Source: Bacillota bacterium (GTDB lineage: Bacteria; Bacillota; Clostridia; Christensenellales; Christensenellaceae). Taken from it: 64,000 nt of DNA. Position 1 is the first letter of the stretch. The number at the start of each line of letters is the position of its first letter. The position numbers and the translations under genes were made by a program. The stretch is taken from assembly GCA_023393165.1 (NCBI GenBank), contig JAEWMJ010000018.1, positions 140,454 to 204,453 of the forward strand, in the 5' to 3' direction. Below are positions 9,501 through 17,772 of this stretch, one piece after another. The notes beneath the pieces are model-generated. The model searched no databases and was not told the origin of the DNA. It saw only the letters and a list, made by a program, of their open reading frames with translations.

Positions 9501-10830
9501 CAGCTCCATTAAAGATAAAACAGCCTACGGTTACGTGAAAAAATACCTTGATGAAACAAACAAGGTGGCTGCAACAGCCGAAATCAACAGGCTGGTGGAA
9601 GGAGTCAGCGGCGTAAAACGTACTACCGGGCAGCATCCCGGCGGCATGGTCATCGTACCCAAAAACCGCGAAATTTACGAATTTACAGCCGTGCAAAAAC
9701 CTGCGGATTCGGAAGAAGCCGATACGATTACCACGCATTTTGACTTTAACTCCATGCACGATATTTTAATAAAGCTGGACATACTGGGGCACGACGTTCC
9801 GACTATCATCCGTCATCTCCAGGATGTAACCGGCATGGACCCTCTTACGATTCCTCTGGACGATCCGGATACCATGAAACTTTTTTCTTCGCTTGAATCG
9901 CTGAATCTAACGCCTGATCAACTGATGGGAATAGATGTTGGGACTCTGGGAATTCCGGAATTCGGTACAAAGTTTGTCAGGCAGATGCTGAAACAAACCC
10001 TGCCTACCACAATGGCGGAACTTGTTCGTATCAGCGGACTGTCGCACGGTACGGACGTTTGGTTGGGCAACGCGCAGGAATTGATTGCAAACGGCACTGC
10101 AACCCTGAAGGAATGCATCTGTACCCGCGACGATATCATGAACTATCTGGTGGCATGCGGCGTGGAAAAAAGGCAGGCTTTCTTTACCATGGAAAGCGTC
10201 CGCAAGGGCAAGGGCCTGAAGCCCGAAATGGAACAGGCGATGGCAGAGGCAAATGTGCCCGATTGGTTTGTGGACTCCTGCAAAAAAATAAAATATATGT
10301 TTCCCAAGGCGCACGCAGTAGCGTATGTCGTAATGTCTCTCAGAATAGCATACTGCAAGGTACATTACCCAGAGGCGTTCTATGCTACCTACTTTACAGT
10401 GCGTTCCGGCGAATTCGACTGCTCTTATGTGCTGGAAGGAAAGCAGGGCATTCAGGATAACATCAAAAAGCTGGAGGCAAAAGGAAACAACGCCACTGCA
10501 AACGAAAAAAACATGATCACCATACTGGAACTCGCAAACGAGATGTACCAGAGGGGGATCGTTTTCCTTCCGGTGGACCTTGCCAAATCACATGCAACTG
10601 ATTTTACCATAGAAAAAAACGGCCTTCGGATGCCGTTCCTTTCCGTGCCCAAGCTGGGAGAGAACGCGGCAAGGAGCCTAGCAAGCGCGCGGGAGGAAGG
10701 CAGCTTTATTTCTGTGGAAGATCTGAAAAAACGCGCCAAGCTTTCCAGCGCGGTGATAGAAGAAATGCAGAAAATGGGCACTCTTGCGGGAATAACGCTG
10801 ACAAACCAGATAAGCATGTTCGATCTGTAA
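6517..10830 (+). CDS. polC: DNA polymerase III alpha subunit, PolC type
   Basis: PolC is the main replicative polymerase of low-GC Gram-positives, with built-in proofreading. Domains in order: N-terminal region, OB fold (about 215-330), PHP domain starting VELHLHTTMSAQDAV (about 337), an inserted DnaQ-like 3'-5' exonuclease starting YVVLDIETTGLS (about 422, first catalytic Asp/Glu), then the polymerase core with GSRGSVGSS and the catalytic PDIDLNFSG (about 961). Zinc-binding pairs CPNC and NCPNCG lie near 908-935. The length, 1437 residues, is typical. The start is TTG with AGGAG 10 bases upstream. It ends the first operon. Confidence 0.98.
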   Translation: MDDLLLAIQKILDVVGASPKYSKFLLFERVEFRKASGSFFIYFDTKSHMHPVEYIKLVKKAKNEFEKGNISVVVSQRNFAAQIESDAKLMENYIRDFLVYEKQTFLPFVSGVAMNVQKDRIQLSFRDDFAYGLFEKSDLGIKIKEYLKIAYHLDYAVGAILSENAGDAGQAEYKPQFDLGREIQKNNGRKMQDMPAVQQVVQAPQTPRSFPKEERRRGSTRQVLEIKEPAIPVRDLLPGMDCILAGEIVYLEAVSLKEGMYIKHKFGLYDKTGTAICWFIEKSDAQSKPSELLKKGVSVKITGSFYYEKYEHDNAVAVSSICRIEQAVKKDLATVKRVELHLHTTMSAQDAVSDIKSIIKRAAAYGHPAIAVTDHGVVQAFPDAAGAARANGVKLIYGVEGYLADDLKPIYPHGEAYPFKGEYVVLDIETTGLSYLNCDITEIGAVRVVNGELKDEFKTFVRPSGPIPAGIVALTGITDEMVENAPLPKEALSEFRVFCGDALLVAHNAGFDMGFIKHKGAELGIDFNNEYIDTIALCRVAYPQLTRYKLNLVAKHLNIHLDHHRAVNDAQCAAKVMLACFGEFEKQGISDLAALNGYAGTKRNVKSMDMYHIVLLCKNKKGLTNLYRLVSDAHINHYYKKPRMLKSLIQKHREGLIVGSACEQGELFRALIGGASREELLKIASFYDYLEIQPIENNMFLIKKGEARDIEHLQQLNRQIYELGLEMGKPVVATGDVHFLDAEDEVFRRIIFHTLGFEDTEQSPLFYRTTNEMLDAFSYLGEDEAYDVVVKNTNEIANQVEEIELFQSETAMPIVEGADDEILQSAYETAHKIYGDPLPEIVEARLKRELDSIINNGFGVLYWAASRLVKKSLSDGYLVGSRGSVGSSLAATMMGITEVNPLTPHYICPNCKHSDFDTDKSKYPCGVDLPLKNCPNCGTEYNRNGYDIPFEVFLGINADKVPDIDLNFSGEYQSKAHKYTEELFGSDNVFRAGTISSIKDKTAYGYVKKYLDETNKVAATAEINRLVEGVSGVKRTTGQHPGGMVIVPKNREIYEFTAVQKPADSEEADTITTHFDFNSMHDILIKLDILGHDVPTIIRHLQDVTGMDPLTIPLDDPDTMKLFSSLESLNLTPDQLMGIDVGTLGIPEFGTKFVRQMLKQTLPTTMAELVRISGLSHGTDVWLGNAQELIANGTATLKECICTRDDIMNYLVACGVEKRQAFFTMESVRKGKGLKPEMEQAMAEANVPDWFVDSCKKIKYMFPKAHAVAYVVMSLRIAYCKVHYPEAFYATYFTVRSGEFDCSYVLEGKQGIQDNIKKLEAKGNNATANEKNMITILELANEMYQRGIVFLPVDLAKSHATDFTIEKNGLRMPFLSVPKLGENAARSLASAREEGSFISVEDLKKRAKLSSAVIEEMQKMGTLAGITLTNQISMFDL

Positions 10831-10850
10831 AACGCCCTGAAACAGGCGTT
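10831..10850 (+). terminator. Hairpin after polC
   Basis: Inverted arms AACGCC and GGCGTT (loop of 8) lie just after the polC stop. No T run follows, so termination here is uncertain; it may end the operon by another mechanism or stabilise the 3' end. Confidence 0.4.
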
Positions 10851-10902
10851 GAAACTCATGGATGATTTTAGCAGGATGTCCCGCTTTGGCGCGACTATTT
10901 TA

Positions 10903-10932
10903 TTGACTTGCGGCCCTGCTAAGATATATAAT
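10903..10932 (+). promoter_or_regulatory. SigA-type promoter for secDF
   Basis: TTGACT (10903-10908) and TATAAT (10927-10932) are separated by 18 bases in the 110-base gap between polC and secD. The transcript would start near 10939, just before the CGGAGGAGG ribosome binding site of secD. Confidence 0.75.
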
Positions 10933-10967
10933 ACTATAGTATGTTTAAAACGGAGGAGGTTGACCGG

Positions 10968-12245
10968 ATGAAAAAAAAGAGCCTTGCAGCGCTTATAGTT
11001 GTCGTTGCAATGATAGGCTTCTTGACTTACGTTGTATTTAACGGCTTGAGCGTTGGCATATACAAATTTGTACCGCTTAACGGTATTCAGCAGGGCCTTG
11101 ATATAACGGGCGGCGTATATACCGTGTATCAGGCAAAAGACACCGGTGTGGAAGACTACGAACAAAAAATGACCGGAACACTGTCGGTTTTCAGGACAAG
11201 ACTTGACGCCAAAGGGTTCACGGAAGCTACAATTACAAGACAGGGTACCGACAAGATCAGGGTAGAAATTCCTATCAACAATACCAGCGAGATGCAGGAT
11301 CCGAATGAAATTTCCAAATACATCGGCACGCCTGCAAAATTACAGTTCAAGGAACCGGATGGCACCGTTGTGATGGAAGGCGACGATATCAAATCGGCCA
11401 AAGCGGTTTATGACCAGAGCGGCACACCCCTTGTTGATTTTGAACTGAGCGACGAAGGATCAAAGAAATTTGCGGAAGCAACCAGCAGGCTGGTAGGTCA
11501 GCAGATTTCCATCGTTTTGGACGAAACGGTTATATCCGCACCGAAAGTTGACGAAGTGATTGCCGGTGGCAAGGGACAGATTTCAAGCCCCAATTTTACC
11601 AGCGAATCTGCGCAGGAACTTGCGATGCAGATCGAAAGCGGCGCGCTGCCTCTTGACCTGAATGAAATAGAAGTTCGCTCCATGAGCGCCACGCTGGGTC
11701 AGGACGCGCTTGCAAACGCTATATTTGCCGGTATCATCGGCTTGATCGTATTGTTTGCATTCATGATTATTTATTACAGGCTGCCCGGGTTGCTTGCATG
11801 CGTAACGCTTACGCTGTATCTGGACCTGGTGCTGATGGTGATCGGTTCGTTCCCGGGCGTGCAGCTCACTCTGCCCGGTATTGCGGGTATTATATTGGGC
11901 ATAGGCATGGCCGTTGACGCCAACGTTATCATATATGAGCGCTTCAAAGAAGAACTATGGTCTGGCAAAACGCTGCGCGTAGCACAGAAGGCCGGTTTCA
12001 GCAAAGCGTTCGTCACAATCCTTGATTCCAATATAACTACGATCATCGCCGGCATTGTGCTGGCTGTTTATGGGACGGGCACTATCAAGGGCTTTGCCTA
12101 TACGCTGATCATCAGCATACTGGTCTCCCTATTCAGCGCCTTGATCGTTTCAAGAGGATTGATGAAATGGACGATTGATCTCAACACCAAGAACAGAAAT
12201 ATCTTTGTACGTAAACAAAGAATTAAGGGAGGTGTGACCGAATGA
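10968..12245 (+). CDS. secD: Protein translocase subunit SecD
   Basis: SecD works with SecF and the SecYEG channel, using the proton-motive force to help exported proteins clear the membrane. The 425-residue product has an N-terminal membrane helix (about 5-25), an external P1 domain starting QGLDITGGVYTVYQ, and about five C-terminal membrane helices of the RND type (GIAGIILGIGMAVDANVIIYERFKEE). Start ATG 10968 follows CGGAGGAGG (10951-10959); an upstream in-frame ATG at 10941 would include that site and is unlikely. It overlaps secF by four bases. SecD and SecF are separate here, unlike the fused protein of Bacillus subtilis. Confidence 0.96.
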   Translation: MKKKSLAALIVVVAMIGFLTYVVFNGLSVGIYKFVPLNGIQQGLDITGGVYTVYQAKDTGVEDYEQKMTGTLSVFRTRLDAKGFTEATITRQGTDKIRVEIPINNTSEMQDPNEISKYIGTPAKLQFKEPDGTVVMEGDDIKSAKAVYDQSGTPLVDFELSDEGSKKFAEATSRLVGQQISIVLDETVISAPKVDEVIAGGKGQISSPNFTSESAQELAMQIESGALPLDLNEIEVRSMSATLGQDALANAIFAGIIGLIVLFAFMIIYYRLPGLLACVTLTLYLDLVLMVIGSFPGVQLTLPGIAGIILGIGMAVDANVIIYERFKEELWSGKTLRVAQKAGFSKAFVTILDSNITTIIAGIVLAVYGTGTIKGFAYTLIISILVSLFSALIVSRGLMKWTIDLNTKNRNIFVRKQRIKGGVTE

Positions 12246-13174
12246 TCGTTGAAAAATTTAAATATACGATATGGATCACAACTGTCATACTGATTTTGGG
12301 ACTGGTTTTCGGATTTGTTTACGGCGGGTTGAATATAGGCCTTGATTTTACGGGCGGCAGTGTTACGACGATTGAGTTGGGGCAGCAGTACAATACCGAA
12401 GACGTTACAAATATGCTGAAAAATATAGGCATCGAAAAAACGCAGGTCGTAAAGACAGGAGATAACTGGACGCAGGCTCAGATAAAGATGCAGCTCTCAC
12501 AGGCAGAGGAGGAAAGCCAGGCGGACGTTTCTTCAAGCATACTGACCGAGCTGCAGAAATCATATCCGAACGCTGCCATCCTTTCGCAGGATAAAGTAGG
12601 CGGTGTGGCCAGCAGCGAGCTTGTATTCAACGCGTTTATGGCGGTATTGATTGCCTGCGGCCTGATGCTGCTGTATATTTGGATACGGTTTGAACTCTAT
12701 CAGGGCGTTGGCGCAGTTGTTGCTTTGGCGCACGACGTTGCGATCATGGCGGCGTTTATGTGCTTTTTCCGGGTGGAGGTCAACTCCACGTTCATCGCGG
12801 CGTGCCTCACCATCGTCGGTTATTCCATAAACGATACCATCGTGTTGTTTGACCGTATCAGAGACAACAACAAGGTAATGGGTTTAAAGAAGTATACAAG
12901 GGAGCAAATAGCAAACACAAGCTTTATGCAGACGCTGGGCAGGACCATCAATACGGCTTTGACCACGCTGCTTATGGTAATATTCCTGTATATCTTCGGA
13001 GTAGAGTCCATCAAAATTTTTGCCTTCCCGCTGATCGTGGGTATTATAACAGGCGTATATTCATCCATGTTTATCGCTGTTCCTATCGCGACAATCATGC
13101 AGAACAGGCATGATAGGAAATTGCTCAAGGGCGGCGGCAACGCCAAGCCCAAAGCGGTAAAAGCGGCAAAATAA
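12242..13174 (+). CDS. secF: Protein translocase subunit SecF
   Basis: SecF is the partner of SecD in the RND-type translocase accessory complex. The 310-residue protein has the first membrane helix at about 10-30, the family phrase NIGLDFTGGSVTTIE, an external domain to about 135, and five C-terminal helices including FIAACLTIVGYSINDTIVLF, with the conserved polar residues of helix 4. Its ATGA overlap with secD indicates translational coupling; GGGAGGTG gives the ribosome binding site inside secD. A strong terminator follows the gene. Confidence 0.96.
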   Translation: MIVEKFKYTIWITTVILILGLVFGFVYGGLNIGLDFTGGSVTTIELGQQYNTEDVTNMLKNIGIEKTQVVKTGDNWTQAQIKMQLSQAEEESQADVSSSILTELQKSYPNAAILSQDKVGGVASSELVFNAFMAVLIACGLMLLYIWIRFELYQGVGAVVALAHDVAIMAAFMCFFRVEVNSTFIAACLTIVGYSINDTIVLFDRIRDNNKVMGLKKYTREQIANTSFMQTLGRTINTALTTLLMVIFLYIFGVESIKIFAFPLIVGIITGVYSSMFIAVPIATIMQNRHDRKLLKGGGNAKPKAVKAAK

Positions 13175-13181
13175 TTGAATC

Positions 13182-13211
13182 AAAAAGCCTTTCTTTTGAA
13201 AGGCTTTTTTT
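13182..13211 (+). terminator. Rho-independent terminator of secDF
   Basis: Arms AAAAAGCCTTTC (13182-13193) and GAAAGGCTTTTT pair around loop TTTT, followed by a T run to 13211. A textbook intrinsic terminator eight bases after secF. Confidence 0.92.
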
Positions 13212-13215
13212 GCTT

Positions 13216-13257
13216 CATACTTTCTTTTAGAAAAAAGAAAGTATGAAAAGAAAACGT
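13216..13257 (-). repeat. Family A hairpin repeat, copy A2
   Basis: Arms CATACTTTCTTTT (13216-13228) and AAAAGAAAGTATG (13233-13245), loop AGAA, with a reversed GTTTTCTTTT-like flank (13246-13257). Compared with A1 both arms have changed together (ACCTTTC/GAAAGGT to TACTTTC/GAAAGTA), so pairing is kept. Confidence 0.8.
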
Positions 13258-13284
13258 CTTCTTTATAAAATTATTTTTAGGGTG

Positions 13285-13329
13285 TTATTTTTCTTTGGGT
13301 TACCTTTCTTTTTAAAAAAGAAAGGTAAC
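13285..13329 (+). repeat. Family A hairpin repeat, copy A3
   Basis: A TTTTTCTTTGG-type flank leads into arms GTTACCTTTCTTTT (from 13299) and AAAAGAAAGGTAAC (to 13329). It is the inverted partner of A2 about 70 bases away. Its right arm lies just upstream of the recJ start and supplies the only SD-like sequence (AAAGGT) there. Confidence 0.85.
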
Positions 13330-13335
13330 AAATCA

Positions 13336-15006
13336 ATGAACTGGATTAATAATATGAAATATTTATTCAAAAAACGCAAAGAAATAACGGCGGAGCCTGC
13401 GCGTATCGCGGAAATAGCAAAAGAGCTTGGAGTAAGCAATATTCTTGCGGAGCTGCTTTATGTGCGGGGAATCATGCAGGACACCGGCGCTTTCCTGAAC
13501 CCGGACATCAGGAATATGTATGATCCGAATTTATTCTCGGACATGAGAAAAGCCGCTGCAGTCATCCGTGCGCATATTGCAGAAAAAAAGAAAATCTGTA
13601 TATACGGCGATTACGATTCGGATGGTGTGAACGCGGCCGCAATATTGTATCTGACTCTCAGAAAAATGGGCGGAGACGCATTTGTTTATCTTCCTAAACG
13701 CGCCGAAGGCTACGGGATGAACGCGGAAGCCGTAAAAAATATCGCCCACAGGGGCGCTGATCTTTTGGTTACAGTGGACTGCGGGATTTCCAATGTGGCT
13801 GAGGTGCGGACAGCAAAGGAACTGGGGATGACGGTGATCGTTACAGACCATCACGAATGCCCGGAGGAACTGCCGGATGCAGACGCAATACTGAATCCAA
13901 AAAGGGAAGGAGAAAAATATCCGTTCCGGGAGCTTTGCGGGGGCGGCGTAGCGTTTAAGCTTGCATGCGCGCTCACTGGAAAAGCAGCGTTTGAACTGAT
14001 CGATTTTGCGGCGGTCGCAACTATAGGGGACGTCGTGCCTTTGCTTTCTGAAAACAGGATAATCACGGCAAAGGGACTTTATAAACTTTCTGTGGCGCCT
14101 TCTACCGGCCTTAATACATTGATTCGGGAAGCCGGAATCAACAAAAAGCCGATCAATTCCGAAGGCGTTGCGTTTGGTCTGGTGCCCCGCATCAATGCGG
14201 CAGGCAGGCTGGAAGATCCTTTAATCGCCTTTCGTCTTCTCTGCGGACTGGAATCGCCCACTGCTTTGGAAACCTATGCGAAAAAATGCTGTGCGCTCAA
14301 CTTAAAAAGGCAGGGCCTGCAGGAATCCATTGTAAGGCAGTGCATGGAAATGGCGGCTGCATATGCAGATGCGCGGGTGCTTGTACTGCAGGACGACGCA
14401 TGGGATACAGGAATCGTTGGACTTGCGGCATCGGCGCTTGTTGAACGTTTTGCAAAACCGGCTTTGCTGCTCGGCATGCGGGGCGGGCTCTGTGCCGGAT
14501 CGGCGCGCAGCGTTGACGGAGTGAATATATATAATGCATTAAAGGCATGCGGCGATTTGCTTGAAGCATACGGCGGCCATGAAGCCGCTGCAGGCATGTC
14601 GGTCAAAAAGGAAAACCTGTCTGCGCTGCGTGAAGCGCTGAACCAATATATGTATCAAAAACACACGGAAGAAGACTTTATGTTCAGAGAGTTCTACGAT
14701 ATGGAAGCCAAGATCGCGGATATAAACTGCGAAGTGATCCGCGAACTGCACCGGCTAAAGCCATTTGGCAGCGGAAACGAACAGGTGAAAATACTGCTGC
14801 GCAATGTTGCGGTCATGGAAAAAAGGGCAATAGGAAACGGAAAACACAGCAGGGTAGTACTTTCACAGGATGGCGCGGTGATCGGCGGCGTAAAATTTGG
14901 AACGCCCGCATCGGAAATCCCGGACCGTATGGACGCGCTGGTGAGCGCGCAGATCAGTGATTATAACGGTGCGGCTGAAGTTATTGTTGATGTGATATCG
15001 TATTAA
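13336..15006 (+). CDS. recJ: Single-stranded-DNA exonuclease RecJ
   Basis: RecJ degrades single-stranded DNA 5' to 3' in recombinational and mismatch repair. The DHH-family core shows IYGDYDSDGVNAAAIL, VTVDCGIS, the VTDHHECPEELPDA motif with two adjacent His, and the DHHA1 motif GGHEAAAGMSV before a C-terminal OB-type domain. The frame is open from ATG 13243, but those extra 31 residues are encoded by repeats A2 and A3. RecJ proteins begin close to the MNWIN phrase, so I start at 13336 (556 residues). Whether the repeat-encoded extension is ever translated is unknown. Confidence 0.93.
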   Translation: MNWINNMKYLFKKRKEITAEPARIAEIAKELGVSNILAELLYVRGIMQDTGAFLNPDIRNMYDPNLFSDMRKAAAVIRAHIAEKKKICIYGDYDSDGVNAAAILYLTLRKMGGDAFVYLPKRAEGYGMNAEAVKNIAHRGADLLVTVDCGISNVAEVRTAKELGMTVIVTDHHECPEELPDADAILNPKREGEKYPFRELCGGGVAFKLACALTGKAAFELIDFAAVATIGDVVPLLSENRIITAKGLYKLSVAPSTGLNTLIREAGINKKPINSEGVAFGLVPRINAAGRLEDPLIAFRLLCGLESPTALETYAKKCCALNLKRQGLQESIVRQCMEMAAAYADARVLVLQDDAWDTGIVGLAASALVERFAKPALLLGMRGGLCAGSARSVDGVNIYNALKACGDLLEAYGGHEAAAGMSVKKENLSALREALNQYMYQKHTEEDFMFREFYDMEAKIADINCEVIRELHRLKPFGSGNEQVKILLRNVAVMEKRAIGNGKHSRVVLSQDGAVIGGVKFGTPASEIPDRMDALVSAQISDYNGAAEVIVDVISY

Positions 15007-15020
15007 ATTTTTGCGTTAGA

Positions 15021-15049
15021 TTGCCAACAAAAAAAAATAATGGTAGAAT
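15021..15049 (+). promoter_or_regulatory. SigA-type promoter for relA
   Basis: TTGCCA (15021-15026), 17-base A-rich spacer, TAGAAT (15044-15049). It lies in the 77-base gap after recJ, with the relA start 35 bases downstream. Confidence 0.65.
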
Positions 15050-15083
15050 AGTTTCACATATTTGTTTGGGTAGGATGGTTTAA

Positions 15084-17237
15084 GTGATAGATACGTACAA
15101 GAGCTTTATGAAAAGGCACGGGCTGAAAAGCGATCCCGCACTCGAAAAAGCGTTTATAATGGCTGAGAAGGCGCATGAAGGGCAGTTCCGGCATTCGGGA
15201 GAACCTTATGTATCGCATCCACTTGCGGTCGCAGAGATACTTGCCGATCTCGGAATGGATACGGACACCATTATTGCGGGACTTTTGCACGACGTCATTG
15301 AAGATACCGACCTTACAATGGAAGTTATCCAGAAAGAGTTTTCTCCGCAGATATCCGCGCTGGTGGACGGCGTGACCAAGCTTAAAAATCTGGAATTCAA
15401 GTCTTACGAAGAACAGCAGGCGGAAAGCCTGAGGAAGATGCTGCTTGCTATGGCGGCGGATATCCGCGTCATCATAATCAAACTTGCGGACCGCCTGCAC
15501 AACATGCGAACGCTAAAATACCAGTCTGAAAACAAACAGATCGAAAAAGCCAAGGAAACCCTGGAGATATATGCGCCCCTGGCTCACCGCCTGGGAATCA
15601 GCACAATCAAATGGGAACTGGAAGACCTGTCTTTAAAATACCTGAATCCTGACGAATACTTTGAGATCGCCCACAAGATAGAAGGCACACGCACCGAACG
15701 GGAAACGCACTTGAAGGAAGTCATGGAAAAGATCCGTGAAAAACTGAAAGAACTGAAAATCAAATGCGATATCGACGGGCGCCCAAAGCATATATACAGC
15801 ATCTATAAAAAGATGCACGATAAAAATAAGATTTTTGAAGAAGTTTACGATCTGATAGCCATCCGTATCATTGTAAAATCCGTTAAAGACTGCTATGGCG
15901 TATTGGGGCTGGTACATACTATGTGGAAGCCCATACCCATGCGTTTTAAAGATTATATTGCCGTACCCAAGCAGAACATGTACCAGTCACTGCATACAAC
16001 GCTTCTGGGAGACGACGGAAAACCGTTTGAAGTACAGATCAGAACGTACGAGATGCACCGTACGGCGGAATATGGCATCGCGGCGCACTGGAAGTACAAG
16101 GAAGAGAATAAGAAAAACGACGAGGATATGGACACCCGTCTGGCCTGGCTGCGTGAAATACTGGAATGGCAGAACGATCTCAAAGATTCCAAGGAGTTCA
16201 TGGAAACGCTGAAAATTGATATTTTCAGCGACAATGTTTTTGTATTTACGCCAAAAGGAGATGTACGTGATTTTATAAAAGGATCGACGCCGCTTGATTT
16301 CGCTTATAACGTCCACAGCGAAGTAGGCAACAAATGCGTCGGCGCAAAAATCAACGGCAAGATCGTACCGCTGGATTATAAGCTGAAAACCGGGGATATT
16401 GTCGAGATCATAACGTCGCAGACATCCAAAGGCCCAAGCCGCGACTGGCTGAAGGTCGTGAAGACGGCGCAGGCCAGAAGCAAGATCAAACAGTGGTTTA
16501 AAAAAGAATATAAAGAAGAAAATATACAAAAAGGCAAGGAAATGCTGGAAAAGGAAGCCAAGCGGCAGGGATACGAGTTGCGTGACCTGATGGACAGCAA
16601 CATCCTGAAAACAATATTCAAGCGGTTTACGCTGAAATCGCAGAACGATATGTACGCGGCTATAGGCTATGGCGGCCTCACCACCAACCAGATTCTGTTC
16701 CGCCTGATACAAAACTACAAGCTGATCAACAAGATGGCGCAGGAAGGCATAGACAACACCGTCAATGTAAAATCAGTTTCGAAAGCTTCCCAGGAAGGCG
16801 TTATAGTAAAAGGGCAATCGGGCATGGTAGTGCGCTTCGCCAAATGCTGCAATCCGGTTTTCGGAGATGAAATTGTGGGATACGTAACCAGGGGCCGGGG
16901 TGTTTCTGTTCACAGAAAGGACTGCAGGGCGCTTAAGAACGAGGATTTTGAATCGGAAAGGATGATCGCGGTAGAATGGGTCGGCAATGAAAAAGCTTCT
17001 TACAATGTGGAAATACAGATCATTGCGGACGACCGCTCCGGGCTGATTGCCGACGTAACAAAAAGCCTGTTCAACCTTGGCAGGGATATTACGGCGATCA
17101 ACGCTAAAACCGGCAAATACAGCCATGCCAGCATATCCCTGCGGGTGAATATATCTTCGGTGGAAGAACTTAACGAAACCATCGAGAGGCTGAAACTGCT
17201 GGATGGCGTGGAGAAGGTATACAGAGTAAATTATTAA
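15084..17237 (+). CDS. relA: Bifunctional (p)ppGpp synthetase/hydrolase, RelA/SpoT type
   Basis: This long RSH enzyme makes and degrades the alarmone (p)ppGpp in the stringent response. The N-terminal HD hydrolase domain is intact (YVSHPLAVAEIL and GLLHDVIEDTD, about 46-76), so hydrolysis is expected. The synthetase domain contains RPKHIYSIYKKM and DLIAIRIIV (about 232-265) and the substrate loop PKQNMYQSLHTTLLG. TGS (about 385-445), the conserved-Cys region CCNPVFGDEIVGYVTRGRGV, and a C-terminal ACT domain follow. Start is GTG after TAGGATGG. Length 717 is usual. dtd follows, as in many Bacillota. Confidence 0.97.
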   Translation: MIDTYKSFMKRHGLKSDPALEKAFIMAEKAHEGQFRHSGEPYVSHPLAVAEILADLGMDTDTIIAGLLHDVIEDTDLTMEVIQKEFSPQISALVDGVTKLKNLEFKSYEEQQAESLRKMLLAMAADIRVIIIKLADRLHNMRTLKYQSENKQIEKAKETLEIYAPLAHRLGISTIKWELEDLSLKYLNPDEYFEIAHKIEGTRTERETHLKEVMEKIREKLKELKIKCDIDGRPKHIYSIYKKMHDKNKIFEEVYDLIAIRIIVKSVKDCYGVLGLVHTMWKPIPMRFKDYIAVPKQNMYQSLHTTLLGDDGKPFEVQIRTYEMHRTAEYGIAAHWKYKEENKKNDEDMDTRLAWLREILEWQNDLKDSKEFMETLKIDIFSDNVFVFTPKGDVRDFIKGSTPLDFAYNVHSEVGNKCVGAKINGKIVPLDYKLKTGDIVEIITSQTSKGPSRDWLKVVKTAQARSKIKQWFKKEYKEENIQKGKEMLEKEAKRQGYELRDLMDSNILKTIFKRFTLKSQNDMYAAIGYGGLTTNQILFRLIQNYKLINKMAQEGIDNTVNVKSVSKASQEGVIVKGQSGMVVRFAKCCNPVFGDEIVGYVTRGRGVSVHRKDCRALKNEDFESERMIAVEWVGNEKASYNVEIQIIADDRSGLIADVTKSLFNLGRDITAINAKTGKYSHASISLRVNISSVEELNETIERLKLLDGVEKVYRVNY

Positions 17238-17240
17238 GTG

Positions 17241-17287
17241 TTTGGTTTTCTTTGGTCTTACCTTTCTTTTTTCTAAAAGAAAGGTAA
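17241..17287 (+). repeat. Family A hairpin repeat, copy A4
   Basis: Flank TTTGGTTTTCTTTGG (17241-17255), then arms TTACCTTTCTTTT (17258-17270) and AAAAGAAAGGTAA (17275-17287), loop TTCT. It begins four bases after the relA stop codon, the same position that A1 takes after uppS. Confidence 0.88.
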
Positions 17288-17313
17288 AGAATAGAGGGAT
17301 GCAAGGGTAAAAA

Positions 17314-17763
17314 ATGAGGGCTGTTGTACAAAGGGTAAGCGAGGCTAAAGTAGAAGTGGAAAATTCCGTGATAGGTGCCATACGTCGCGGTCTTTTGATT
17401 TTTATAGGGATAGAGACAAACGATACGCCGAAGGACATCGATTACATTGTGGACAAATGCGTTAACCTGCGTATATTCGACGACCGGAACGGCGTTATGA
17501 ACGTTTCCGCACTGGAAGCAGGGATGGAACTGCTGGTGGTTTCACAATTTACGATCATGGGAGACGTCCGCCATGGCAGAAGACCGAGTTACATCCAGGC
17601 TGCGCCGCCTGACGCGGCAAAAATCATATTTGCGGACACTCTTTTGAAGTTCCAGGAAACCGGCCTTATGGTGCGGACCGGCAGGTTTGCCGCTGACATG
17701 AAGGTAACCCTTTTAAACGACGGACCTGTGACAATACTGCTGGACAGCAAAAAAGTGTTTTAG
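17314..17763 (+). CDS. dtd: D-aminoacyl-tRNA deacylase
   Basis: DTD hydrolyses D-amino acids (and misloaded Gly) from tRNA, a proofreading activity in translation. The 149-residue length is standard. The start MRAVVQRVSEAKVEVE, the catalytic segment SQFTIMGDVRHGRRPSY (about 79-95, Ser and Thr conserved) and the cross-subunit NDGPVTILLDS motif (in place of NxGPVT) are all present. ATG 17314 follows a short AGGG sequence. The gene begins 26 bases after repeat A4 and ends 9 bases before the MBL-fold gene, so it is cotranscribed with it. Confidence 0.95.
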   Translation: MRAVVQRVSEAKVEVENSVIGAIRRGLLIFIGIETNDTPKDIDYIVDKCVNLRIFDDRNGVMNVSALEAGMELLVVSQFTIMGDVRHGRRPSYIQAAPPDAAKIIFADTLLKFQETGLMVRTGRFAADMKVTLLNDGPVTILLDSKKVF

Positions 17764-17772
17764 GAGAAAAAC

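Noticed and set aside
13243..13335. N-terminal 31 residues of the long recJ frame as real protein
   Set aside because: Encoded by repeats A2 and A3, basic and hydrophobic low-complexity; RecJ relatives begin near residue 32 of this frame.
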